Positions 52,434 through 61,072 of a DNA stretch of 64,000 nucleotides are shown one piece after another. The stretch lies in contig NZ_RCZH01000005.1 of the NCBI RefSeq assembly GCF_006438875.1, positions 1-64,000 on the forward strand, read 5' to 3'. The notes beneath the pieces were generated by a model. The model was not told the origin of the DNA. It did no database searches and saw only the letters and a list, made by a program, of their open reading frames with translations. The position numbers and the translations under genes are program-made. Position 1 is the stretch's first letter. Each line of letters opens with the position of its first letter. The stretch comes from Flavobacterium pectinovorum. GTDB taxonomy: Bacteria; Bacteroidota; Bacteroidia; Flavobacteriales; Flavobacteriaceae.

Positions 52434-52579
52434 GCCACAGATTACACAGATTAAGAGGATTTTCTCTTTAGGGTTAATTTTTCGCCACGAATTTCACGAA
52501 ATAGCACGAATTGAATTAGTGAAAATTTGTGTGATTCGTGGCAAAAGAAAAATCATTCTAAATCATTTAAATCTGTGGC
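52434..52579. repeat. Nested inverted repeat of GCCACAGATT and GCCACGAATT
   Basis: GCCACAGATT (52434-52443) pairs with AATCTGTGGC (52570-52579); inside, GCCACGAATTTCACGAA (52484-52500) faces GATTCGTGGC (52533-52542). It occupies most of the 338-base gap between the DUF4349 and pabB genes, which are divergent. Confidence 0.65.
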
Positions 52580-52710
52580 ATTTTTTCGTGAGTAGTTTTT
52601 TAATCAAATGGCAAGAAAAATTTTAATAATTAGTATTAATTCGATATACTAAAAAGTGTGCCAATAATTTTTGAGGATTATTTTATTGAAGGATTTTTTT
52701 TGTCGTAATT

Positions 52711-54021
52711 TTGAAATCTAAAATTTACCCATTTTTGAGAGTTTCAATTCATAAACATATTTCAAATCCAGAGCAGTTTAAACAGCAACTTCTAACCTGG
52801 TCACAACAATTTCGCGAGATCGTTTTTTTGGATAGCAATTCTTATCCACAAGAATATTCCAGTTTTGATTGCGTGTTGGCGGTGGATGCTTTTACGTCTT
52901 TAAAAACAGATTTTTATAACGCTTTTGATGATTTAAAACAATATCAGCAAACGACTAAAGACTGGCTTTTTGGCTATCTTTCTTATGATTTAAAAAATGA
53001 TGTTGAGGATTTAAAATCAGCTAATTTTGATGGTTTAGATTTTCCGGATATGTTTTTCTTTCAGCCGAAAAAAATATTTTTATTGAAAGGAAATCAGCTC
53101 GAAATGCGGTATTTATTCTTGTGTGATGATGAGGTCGAAGAAGATTTTGAAGAAATTATGCAAATTCAGAATGATTCTTTTGAAACATTGAATAATATCG
53201 AAGTGCAACAACGAATCTCAAAAGATTTATATGTCGAAAAAGTAACAAAAATGCTCGAACATATTCATAAAGGTGATATGTATGAAGCTAATTTTTGTAT
53301 GGAGTTTTTTGCTGAAAGCGCCATTATAAATCCGTTGGAAAAATTTCAGAAACTGAATGTTATTTCGCAAGCACCGTTTTCGGTATTCTTTAAAAATCAT
53401 AAACAATATTTGCTTTCCGCTTCTCCGGAACGTTATTTGAAAAAAACAGGAGAAACTTTGATTTCACAGCCTATAAAAGGAACTTCAAAGCGATCGTCTG
53501 ATCCTATTGAAGACGAAAAATCAAAACAATTTTTACAATCAGATGCTAAAGAACGTGCCGAAAATATCATGATTACAGATTTGGTCAGGAATGATTTGTC
53601 GCATACCGCACAAAAAGGTTCTGTTGAAGTTACAGAGCTTTGTAAAATCTATTCGTTTTTGCAAGTGCATCAAATGATTTCTACAATAACATCAAAAATA
53701 GATTCTCAATATTCGGTGACAGATGTTTTAAGAACTACTTTCCCAATGGGAAGTATGACGGGCGCACCAAAGATTTCGGTTATGAAAATCATCGAAAACC
53801 TGGAAGAAACAAAACGAGGTTTGTATAGTGGTTCAATAGGATATTTTACGCCGGAAGGTGATTTTGATTTTAATGTTGTAATCAGAAGTATTTTGTACAA
53901 TCAGGAAAATAAATACGTTTCTTTTTCTGTTGGAAGTGCCATCACATCACAATCTATTCCTGAAAATGAATACGAAGAATGTTTACTGAAGGCTAAAGCA
54001 ATGCATGAGGTTTTAAAATAA
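52711..54021 (+). CDS. pabB: Aminodeoxychorismate synthase component I
   Basis: A 436-residue chorismate-utilising enzyme that, with a glutamine amidotransferase, makes aminodeoxychorismate for folate. The chorismate-binding half contains IHKGDMYEANFCMEFF, LSASPERYLKKTGETLISQP, PIKGTSKRS, AENIMITDLVRNDLS and TTFPMGSMTGAPKISVMKII. The start is TTG at 52711: the frame is closed by TGA at 52687 and no ATG or GTG lies between, and the sequence KIYPFLRVSI is protein-like from there. Anthranilate synthase component I is the alternative, but the absence of trp genes and the K-G-T-S-K-R form favour PabB. Confidence 0.85.
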   Translation: MKSKIYPFLRVSIHKHISNPEQFKQQLLTWSQQFREIVFLDSNSYPQEYSSFDCVLAVDAFTSLKTDFYNAFDDLKQYQQTTKDWLFGYLSYDLKNDVEDLKSANFDGLDFPDMFFFQPKKIFLLKGNQLEMRYLFLCDDEVEEDFEEIMQIQNDSFETLNNIEVQQRISKDLYVEKVTKMLEHIHKGDMYEANFCMEFFAESAIINPLEKFQKLNVISQAPFSVFFKNHKQYLLSASPERYLKKTGETLISQPIKGTSKRSSDPIEDEKSKQFLQSDAKERAENIMITDLVRNDLSHTAQKGSVEVTELCKIYSFLQVHQMISTITSKIDSQYSVTDVLRTTFPMGSMTGAPKISVMKIIENLEETKRGLYSGSIGYFTPEGDFDFNVVIRSILYNQENKYVSFSVGSAITSQSIPENEYEECLLKAKAMHEVLK

Positions 54022-54027
54022 AAGTTA

Positions 54028-54225
54028 GCCACGAATTGCACGAATGAGCACGAATTATTTTTTCACGCAGATTTAAAAAGATTAAGGCAGATTCGCGCAA
54101 ATTATTTTTAATAAAATCTATTCAAATCTGCTTTAATCTGTAGAATCTGCGTTAAAGGAAATCATTTTAATCCTGTAATCTGTGGCTAGTTAAAATAATT
54201 CGCGTTAATTCGTGCAATTCGTGGC
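54028..54225. repeat. Nested inverted repeat of GCCACGAATTGCACGAAT
   Basis: GCCACGAATTGCACGAATGA (54028 on) faces TTCGTGCAATTCGTGGC (54209-54225); CACGCAGATTTAAAAAGATT and AATCTGCGTTAAAGG nest inside, with AATCTGCTTTAATC. It fills the gap between pabB and tilS. Confidence 0.7.
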
Positions 54226-54319
54226 AAGAAAACGAACCAAAGTAAAATCCGTAGCAAAAAATATCACGCTTAACATTTCATTTAAGAATAGATCGGGTTT
54301 AATTTTTTACTTTTATCAA

Positions 54320-55630
54320 ATGTTTTCAAAATTTCAAAATCACATCACTTCAAGATTTCCATTTTTGGAAGATAAAAAACTATTTCTTGCCGTTAGCGGA
54401 GGTTTAGATAGTATGGTTTTATTGCATTTATTACAGCAATTACCATACGAAATTGCCGTTTTGCACTGTAATTTTCAACTTCGTGGATTAGAAAGTTTTG
54501 GCGATCAGAGTTTTATTCAAAACTATTGCGATCAGAATGAAATCCCCATTTTTACAACTCAATTTGATACCGAAGCTTTCGCGAAAGATTATAAACTATC
54601 AACTCAGGTTGCGGCTCGCGAGTTGCGCTATAGTTGGTTTTATGAACTTTTAGAAACAGAGAATTTCGATTATATCCTAACAGCGCATCACGCCGATGAT
54701 AATCTGGAAACGTTTATTATCAACTTAACGCGCGGAACAGGATTAGATGGATTAATTGGAATTCCCGAAGAAAATGACCGAATTATTCGTCCACTTTTGC
54801 CTTTTTCCAGAGATGAAATAATGGAATACGCTCAGGAAAATAATATTGAATGGCGGGAAGACAGCAGTAATGCCTCTAATAAATACCTCAGGAATAAAAT
54901 TCGTCATGATTTGGTTCCGATGTTGAAAGAGATCAATCCGAACTTTTTGAATGCTTTTCAGAAAACGCAATCTTATTTGCAGGAATCGCAGGTTATGGTC
55001 GAAGATGCTTCGATTATGATTTATCAGCAAGTGGCAAAAGAAGTTGGCGATGATATTCATTTCGATTTAAATCAGCTTAAGAAATTACCCAATTATAAAT
55101 CTTATTTGTATCAATGGCTGAATGAATTTGGTTTTTTGGCGTGGAATGATATTTATGATTTGGTAGACAGTCAATCCGGAAAACAAGTGCTTTCGGCAGA
55201 ATTTAGATTGTTGAAAAACAGAGATACTTTGATTTTAAGTCCAATTTCTGAAATCTCAGAAAAGGAAGAATTTGAAATTCACGAAGGTGATCAAGACGTT
55301 AATTTTCCCTTAAAATTGAGGCTTTGTCAGGTAGGCGACATTACAATAGATTCAAATAAAGCTATATTTGTGGACGCTGAAAAAATCCAGTTTCCTCTGA
55401 TTTTACGTAAATGGAATGAAGGAGATGTTTTTCATCCTTTTGGAATGCAGGGAAAGTCAAAAAAGGTAAGCAAGCTTTTTAAAGATGAGAAATTATCCCT
55501 GATTGAGAAAGAAAAAATATGGATTTTGTGTTCTGATAATCAGATTGTATGGGTTATTGGAATCAGACAAGACGAACGATTTAAAATTGAAAATACCACA
55601 AATAGAATCCTTAAAATAGAATTACAATAA
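54320..55630 (+). CDS. tilS: tRNA(Ile)-lysidine synthase
   Basis: A 436-residue enzyme that converts C34 of the AUA-reading tRNA-Ile to lysidine, an essential step. The PP-loop is LFLAVSGGLDSMVLLHLL, followed by HCNFQLRG, TAHHADDNLETFIINLTRG, LDGLIGIPEE and NKYLRNKIRH, with a substrate-binding C-terminal domain (FPLILRKWNEGDVFHPFGM). I start at the ATG at 54320 because the 36 residues that a start at 54212 would add are basic, repeat-derived sequence. Its TAA overlaps an ATG of the next frame (ATAATGA), so dsbD is probably translationally coupled. Confidence 0.95.
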   Translation: MFSKFQNHITSRFPFLEDKKLFLAVSGGLDSMVLLHLLQQLPYEIAVLHCNFQLRGLESFGDQSFIQNYCDQNEIPIFTTQFDTEAFAKDYKLSTQVAARELRYSWFYELLETENFDYILTAHHADDNLETFIINLTRGTGLDGLIGIPEENDRIIRPLLPFSRDEIMEYAQENNIEWREDSSNASNKYLRNKIRHDLVPMLKEINPNFLNAFQKTQSYLQESQVMVEDASIMIYQQVAKEVGDDIHFDLNQLKKLPNYKSYLYQWLNEFGFLAWNDIYDLVDSQSGKQVLSAEFRLLKNRDTLILSPISEISEKEEFEIHEGDQDVNFPLKLRLCQVGDITIDSNKAIFVDAEKIQFPLILRKWNEGDVFHPFGMQGKSKKVSKLFKDEKLSLIEKEKIWILCSDNQIVWVIGIRQDERFKIENTTNRILKIELQ

Positions 55631-55659
55631 TGAACTTTAATCAATACCATCAAACGATA

Positions 55660-57723
55660 ATGTCGAAAAGTATTTGGAATAAAATCATCCTAATTTTACT
55701 GTTTTTTGCTTTTGCAAAAGGGAATGCTCAAATATTGGAGCCAGTAAAATGGACATCTAAAATTGAAAAGAAATCAGGAAACAATGCTGTTTTAATTTTT
55801 GACGGAACAATAGACAAAGACTGGCATATGTATTCGCAGTTTACTCCGGAAGGCGGACCGCTTGCATTGGAAATTGCCTTTAAAAATCAAAAAGGAAATT
55901 ATGAACTTGTCGGCAAAGCCAAAGAAGGAAAAACCAAAACAGCTTTTAATGATGTTTTTGGTGTAAACGAAACTTTCTTTGAAGGAAAAGCACATATCGA
56001 GCAGGAAATCAAAATTATAAACCCGAATTTAAAAACAGTTGATGTAGATTTCGATTTTCAGGTTTGTAAAGAAGTTTGTATCAACTCGAATAAAAAATTC
56101 TCAATTGCGATTCCGTCAACATTTAAAATGGATGCGATTGCAAGTGTTACAGAAGCAAAAAAAGATGAAACAAAGGTAGAAGGTTTGGCTGTTGATACTT
56201 TAAAAACAGCTGTAGAAACTGCTAAAATTGAGACTTCAAAAACTGAAGTTGCTGAAGCTCCTGCAAAAGAAGAAATTCCTGCACCGGCGCCAACAAGAAG
56301 TTTGTGGTCGATCTTTTTCATTGCTTTTATCTCAGGATTTGCGGCTTTGTTAACACCTTGTGTTTTCCCGATGATTCCAATGACGGTAAGTTTCTTTACG
56401 AAACAAAGTAAAAGCAGAGCAAAAGGTATTCGAAATGCTATTATTTATGGAATTTCTATTATTGCAATTTATGTTATTTTAGGGTTAGTTGTTACTAAAA
56501 TATTTGGTGCAGATGCATTAAACGCTTTGTCTACAGATGTTTGGTTTAACTTAATTTTCTTTGTTATATTGATCATTTTTGCAACTTCATTTTTAGGTGC
56601 TTTTGAGATTATGTTACCAAATTCATGGGCAAACAAAGCAGATCAACAAGCAGACAGAGGTGGATTAATTGGGATATTGTTTATGGCTTTGGCTTTGGCA
56701 ATTGTTTCCTTCTCTTGTACAGGACCAATTGTCGGAACTTTATTAGTTGATGCAGCTTCAAATGGAGGGATTGCTCCAATTGTTGGAATGTTAGGATTCT
56801 CTTTAGCATTAGCTTTACCATTTATGTTATTTGCAATGTTCCCGGGATGGTTAAATTCGTTGCCAAAATCTGGTGGATGGTTAAACACTGTAAAAGTGGT
56901 TTTAGGATTTTTAGAATTAGCTTTGGCATTCAAATTTTTATCAAATGCAGATTTGGTGCTTCAATTGCACTTTTTAGAGAGAGAAGTTTTCATCGCAATC
57001 TGGATAGCCATTTTTGCTGCTCTGACTTTATATTTATTCGGAAAAATTACATTGCCACATGATAGTCCGTTACAGCATATTTCTGTTGGCAGATTGTATT
57101 TAGGATTGCTGACACTTGTGTTTACCGTATATTTAATTCCTGGACTTTGGGGTGCGCCGTTGAAATTAATCAGTGCATTTCCGCCGCCTCCACAATATAG
57201 CGAAAGCCCGTTCGGAGTAGGAGGTTCTGCAAATTCAAATGTGAGTGCAGAATCTATAAAAGGTTTGCCTGACGGAGCAGAATTAGGCCCGCATGGTATC
57301 ATGGTTTTTCACGATTATGAAGATGGATTGGCTTATGCAAAATCAATCAATAAACCAATTATGCTTGATTTTACAGGTTATGCGTGCGTGAATTGCAGAA
57401 AAATGGAAAACAATGTTTGGTCTGAACCAACGATTTTGCCAATTTTAAAGAATGATGTTGTTTTGATTTCTCTTTACGTTGATGATAAACGTGAGTTGCC
57501 AAAAGAAGAGCAATTTGTAACTAAATCAGGAGATAAAATTATTACTGTTGGTGATAAATGGACCGATTTTATGATCTCAAAATATAAAACAAATACACAG
57601 CCTCTATATGTTATAACAGATTTAGAAGGAAAGAATTTAAACAGTTCAAAACCTACTATTAGTTATGTTAACGCTGATGAATATTTGCATTGGCTGAAAG
57701 AAGGAATTTCTAATTTTAAATAG
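55660..57723 (+). CDS. dsbD: Thiol:disulfide interchange protein DsbD
   Basis: A 687-residue inner-membrane reductant carrier. After the signal peptide (to FAKGNAQ) the periplasmic alpha domain carries C136 and C140 in FQVCKEVCINSNKK. The membrane domain of eight helices has its cysteines in LLTPCVFPMIPMTVSFF and SFSCTGPIVGTLL. The C-terminal thioredoxin domain has GYACVNCRKMENNVW. Electrons flow from cytoplasmic thioredoxin to periplasmic partners such as cytochrome c maturation. The start at 55660 gives a standard signal peptide; 55630 overlaps the tilS stop and would add ten residues. Confidence 0.95.
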   Translation: MSKSIWNKIILILLFFAFAKGNAQILEPVKWTSKIEKKSGNNAVLIFDGTIDKDWHMYSQFTPEGGPLALEIAFKNQKGNYELVGKAKEGKTKTAFNDVFGVNETFFEGKAHIEQEIKIINPNLKTVDVDFDFQVCKEVCINSNKKFSIAIPSTFKMDAIASVTEAKKDETKVEGLAVDTLKTAVETAKIETSKTEVAEAPAKEEIPAPAPTRSLWSIFFIAFISGFAALLTPCVFPMIPMTVSFFTKQSKSRAKGIRNAIIYGISIIAIYVILGLVVTKIFGADALNALSTDVWFNLIFFVILIIFATSFLGAFEIMLPNSWANKADQQADRGGLIGILFMALALAIVSFSCTGPIVGTLLVDAASNGGIAPIVGMLGFSLALALPFMLFAMFPGWLNSLPKSGGWLNTVKVVLGFLELALAFKFLSNADLVLQLHFLEREVFIAIWIAIFAALTLYLFGKITLPHDSPLQHISVGRLYLGLLTLVFTVYLIPGLWGAPLKLISAFPPPPQYSESPFGVGGSANSNVSAESIKGLPDGAELGPHGIMVFHDYEDGLAYAKSINKPIMLDFTGYACVNCRKMENNVWSEPTILPILKNDVVLISLYVDDKRELPKEEQFVTKSGDKIITVGDKWTDFMISKYKTNTQPLYVITDLEGKNLNSSKPTISYVNADEYLHWLKEGISNFK

Positions 57724-57897
57724 TCGTTGAGGAGAAGCTAGACTTGTAGAAGCAAGAAGCAAGATTATTCGAAGCGAGAGTAGTGAAGAAAGAATATAGG
57801 CAATAGATTATACAGATAAAGGAAATCTAAAATCTATCCTGAGACTTCGGGACTAAAATTTAAAATATAATAAAAGGGTTGAAATTAATTCAAAGCA

Positions 57898-57938
57898 AAA
57901 AGCACTCTTAGTAGCAAACTGAGAGTGCTTTTTTTATT
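57898..57938 (+). terminator. Candidate terminator downstream of dsbD
   Basis: AAAAGCACTCT (57898-57908) pairs with AGAGTGCTTTT (57922-57932) and is followed by a T run. The gap 57724-58067 holds this, the next hairpin and an AGAAGC-rich stretch, and no gene. Confidence 0.8.
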
Positions 57939-58003
57939 TAGGTTCTAAAATCTATATTCTAAAATCTTTCTTCTATAATCTTGCATCTATTCTCTATTCA
58001 AAC

Positions 58004-58039
58004 AAAAATCCCTCTAAGTTTATGCTTAGAGGGATTTTT
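58004..58039. terminator. Bidirectional terminator between dsbD and amt
   Basis: AAAAATCCCTCTAAG and CTTAGAGGGATTTTT form a perfect 15-base stem with a six-base loop; T runs follow on both strands. It ends amt 29 bases after its stop. Confidence 0.93.
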
Positions 58040-58067
58040 TATTTAGACAAAAGGGGAAATTAATTTC

Positions 58068-59384
58068 TTATAAGAATTCTCCGTGTTGAGAAATATCTAA
58101 TCCTAATTCTTCTTTTTCTTCAGTAACTCTTAGTGGAGTAATTTTATTTACAACAAAGAATAAAATATACGAACCTACGAAAGCGAAGATTGAAACCGCT
58201 ACTAAAGCAATTAATTGGTTTATGAACAAAGTTGGAGTTCCGAAAATCAAACCTTGATTATCTCCAACTGCAGGGTTAATTGCTTTAGAAGCAAAAACTC
58301 CAGTCAACAACATACCAACCATACCTCCAACACCGTGACAAGCAAAAACGTCTAATGCATCATCGATTTTTCCTTTAGGGAATTTGCTTACTACAAGGTT
58401 ACTAACGATGGCAGCAAAAGCTCCGATGAAAATTGCGTGAGGGATGCTTACGAAACCTGCGGCAGGCGTAATAGCAACAAGACCTACCACAGCTCCGATA
58501 CATGCACCAAGTGCAGATAATTTGTGTCCGATGATTTTATCAAGGAAAACCCAAGCCATAGCAGCAGCAGCAGCAGCAACAGTTGTAGTTCCTAAGGCTT
58601 GTACAGCTAATCCGTTAGATCCTAATGCAGAACCTGCGTTGAAACCAAACCATCCAAACCATAATAAACCTGTTCCTAATAATACATAAGTAATTCTTGC
58701 AGGGTTAACTTTTTGAATTTTTCTTTTTCCTAAGAAGATCGCTCCTGCCAATGCAGCCCAACCAGCACTCATGTGTACTACTGTTCCTCCGGCAAAGTCT
58801 AATACTCCCATTTTAAAGAAAACTCCATCAGGATGCCATGTCATGTGTGCTAAAGGAGCATATATGAATAAGATAAATAAAACCATGAATAATAAATAAG
58901 CCCAGAAACGTACACGCTCTGCAAAAGCACCTGTAATTAATGCAGGAGTAATGATGGCAAATTTTGCTTGAAATAATGCGAATAACATAAAAGGAATTGT
59001 AGGGGCAAGACTCCAGGCAGTACTTGTACCAACGCCTTGAAAGAATAAATTTGGAAGTGGATTTCCAATGATTCCGCCAATAGTAGGACCAAATGCTAAT
59101 CCAAATGCAACAATAACCCATAAAATAGTAACAATTACCATTGCCATAAAACTTTGTAGCATTGTACTGATAACGTTTTTCTTACCAACCATTCCTCCGT
59201 AGAAAAATCCTAATCCCGGTGTCATAAGCAATACAAATGCAGTTGCTACGATCATCCAAGCGGTGTCTCCTGTATCAAACTTTACAGCTTCTGCTGGAAT
59301 TGGACTGTCTGATAAAATGAAGTTTGATACAAAGGTCAGTACCAAAATAGTGATAAGAATCACACTTAAAATAATTTTTCGCAT
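58068..59384 (-). CDS. amt: Ammonium transporter Amt
   Basis: A 438-residue inner-membrane channel with an N-terminal signal-like helix and 11 transmembrane helices. DFAGGTVVHMSAGWAALAGA is the Amt signature, with the first pore histidine region in it; GLGFFYGGMVGKKNVISTM and FACHGVGGMVGMLLTGVF (second pore histidine) complete it. It conducts ammonium for assimilation. No glnK/P-II gene adjoins it on either side, unlike the usual amtB-glnK pair. It is flanked by a strong terminator, so it is transcribed alone. Confidence 0.95.
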   Translation of the reverse strand: MRKIILSVILITILVLTFVSNFILSDSPIPAEAVKFDTGDTAWMIVATAFVLLMTPGLGFFYGGMVGKKNVISTMLQSFMAMVIVTILWVIVAFGLAFGPTIGGIIGNPLPNLFFQGVGTSTAWSLAPTIPFMLFALFQAKFAIITPALITGAFAERVRFWAYLLFMVLFILFIYAPLAHMTWHPDGVFFKMGVLDFAGGTVVHMSAGWAALAGAIFLGKRKIQKVNPARITYVLLGTGLLWFGWFGFNAGSALGSNGLAVQALGTTTVAAAAAAMAWVFLDKIIGHKLSALGACIGAVVGLVAITPAAGFVSIPHAIFIGAFAAIVSNLVVSKFPKGKIDDALDVFACHGVGGMVGMLLTGVFASKAINPAVGDNQGLIFGTPTLFINQLIALVAVSIFAFVGSYILFFVVNKITPLRVTEEKEELGLDISQHGEFL

Positions 59385-59667
59385 AGTTATTTAGTTTTAA
59401 ATTTTTGATAAAAGTAAAAAATCATTCGACAACCCTATAAAAAATAGAGTCAAATGTTTAATTTTTGTTAATTTTTGAATTTAACCCCCTATATTTTGAG
59501 TGTATTTGTTAAAACGAACTTAAATTTTGCAATTTATGAATCTAAAATTTCTAAAGAATAGGGTTTTGGAGCCTTTGTTAACAAAAAAGCAGTGGAATAA
59601 TTCTAATTTTAAAGTAAATATGCTTGAATAATCAAAGAATTAATTGAAAAGGTTCTAATTCAAAAAT

Positions 59668-59709
59668 AAAAAAGGCATCAAATGAATTTTCAAATGATGC
59701 CTTTTTTTA
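59668..59709 (-). terminator. Terminator of the amidohydrolase pair
   Basis: AAAAAAGGCATCA and TGATGCCTTTTTTT form a 10-base core stem plus an outer A/T run, 15 bases after the stop of the 59724 gene. The gap 59385-59723 otherwise contains only AT-rich DNA and the amt upstream region. Confidence 0.88.
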
Positions 59710-59723
59710 TATAAAAGTTTTAA

Positions 59724-61031
59724 CTATTTCTGGTTATATTTTGCTTTGAATTTGTCATTCAGTTTGGTTTGGAAAGTTTCCAGATTAATCGTTCTTCCCT
59801 GAATAAAGGCGCTCGTTAATTTATTAGTTCTCATATCCAGAGCATCACCTTCAGAGATAAAAAGTGTTGCGTCTTTTCCACTTTCAAGTGTACCACAAGT
59901 AGCGTCTATACCTAATAATTTTGCTGTATTTGACGTAATGAGTTGTAAAGCTTTTTCTTTATCCATCCCAAAAGCAGCGCAGGTTCCCGCCAAGAAAGGG
60001 AGATTTCTAACGCTCATACGTTCATGATCTCCACTATTTTCAAGACCAACAACAATACCTTTATCCGTCAATATTTTTGCCATTTTATATGGTAAGTTTA
60101 CATCCTGATCGTCGCTTACAGGCAATTCATGAACACGTCTTAGAAAAACGCCAACATTATATTTTTGTAAAACATCAGCAGATTTATAAGCTTCAAATCC
60201 GCCAACGATAACAATTTTTTTGATTTGATTGTCAACCGCTAATTGTATGGCGTCTACGATTTGTTTTTCTTCATCGGCATGGATATAAAGCGTTTGAGTT
60301 CCGTCAAAAAGACCTTTTGTAGCTTCAAGAACTATATTTCTTTCTTTTGTAGCATCTTGATTATACGCTTTTGCATTACTTAGAAAAGCAGTAATTTGTT
60401 CTACTTGCTTTGGATAATCTTTATTGGCTTCAATAATTCCCGGCTCATACCAGGATCCCGTTCTTCTAAAACCTGATGGAAAGTTTAAATGAATTCCGTC
60501 ATTTTCTTTTAGAATGGCATCATTCCAGCTCCAGGCATCTAATTGCACTACGGAAGAAGTTCCTGAAATTCGACCTCCACGAGGTGTTATCTGAGCGATT
60601 AAAACACCATTTGGACGAACAGTTTCTACTACTTTAGATTCTGAATTATAAGCAATAATACTTCTTACATTCGGATTAAAACTTCCAATTTCTTCCTGAT
60701 CGTCTGATGATTTTACAGCATCAATTTCTACTAAACCTAATGTTGCGTTGGGAACAATAAATCCCGGGTAAACGTGTTTTCCGCTGGCATTAATAGTAAT
60801 GTCATATGCATTTGCAGCAAGTCTGATTGTTGTAGCATCTGCAACCAAAGTAATTTTTCCGTCCTTAAATCCAATCGCACTATTTTCAATAACAGTTCCG
60901 TCACCTAAATGTGCCGTCGCATTCAAAATCAAAACCGACTTGCTTTGTTTGGGTGCAGGAATTTGCTGTGCTTTTATTTGTAGAGAAGCACAAAATAAGA
61001 GCAATACTATATATATGTTTTTATTGATCAT
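59724..61031 (-). CDS. Exported amidohydrolase-like protein lacking the HxH motif
   Basis: A 435-residue protein with a signal peptide (IYIVLLLFCASLQIKAQ). It has the composite amidohydrolase plan: an N-terminal strand domain (ATAHLGDGTVIENSAIGFKD), a barrel, and the ELAAGKDATLFI-like end (GTLESGKDATLFISEGDALD). However, where active members have G-x-I-D-x-H-x-H it reads YPGFIVPNATLGLVEID, with no histidines. HADEE and HELPVSDD histidines remain. It may be inactive or use another metal arrangement. It follows the large amidohydrolase gene by 41 bases and probably forms a complex with its product. Confidence 0.82.
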   Translation of the reverse strand: MINKNIYIVLLLFCASLQIKAQQIPAPKQSKSVLILNATAHLGDGTVIENSAIGFKDGKITLVADATTIRLAANAYDITINASGKHVYPGFIVPNATLGLVEIDAVKSSDDQEEIGSFNPNVRSIIAYNSESKVVETVRPNGVLIAQITPRGGRISGTSSVVQLDAWSWNDAILKENDGIHLNFPSGFRRTGSWYEPGIIEANKDYPKQVEQITAFLSNAKAYNQDATKERNIVLEATKGLFDGTQTLYIHADEEKQIVDAIQLAVDNQIKKIVIVGGFEAYKSADVLQKYNVGVFLRRVHELPVSDDQDVNLPYKMAKILTDKGIVVGLENSGDHERMSVRNLPFLAGTCAAFGMDKEKALQLITSNTAKLLGIDATCGTLESGKDATLFISEGDALDMRTNKLTSAFIQGRTINLETFQTKLNDKFKAKYNQK

Positions 61032-61072
61032 GATATCTGTTTTTTATCTTTTATGATTTTCTAATGCTTTAA

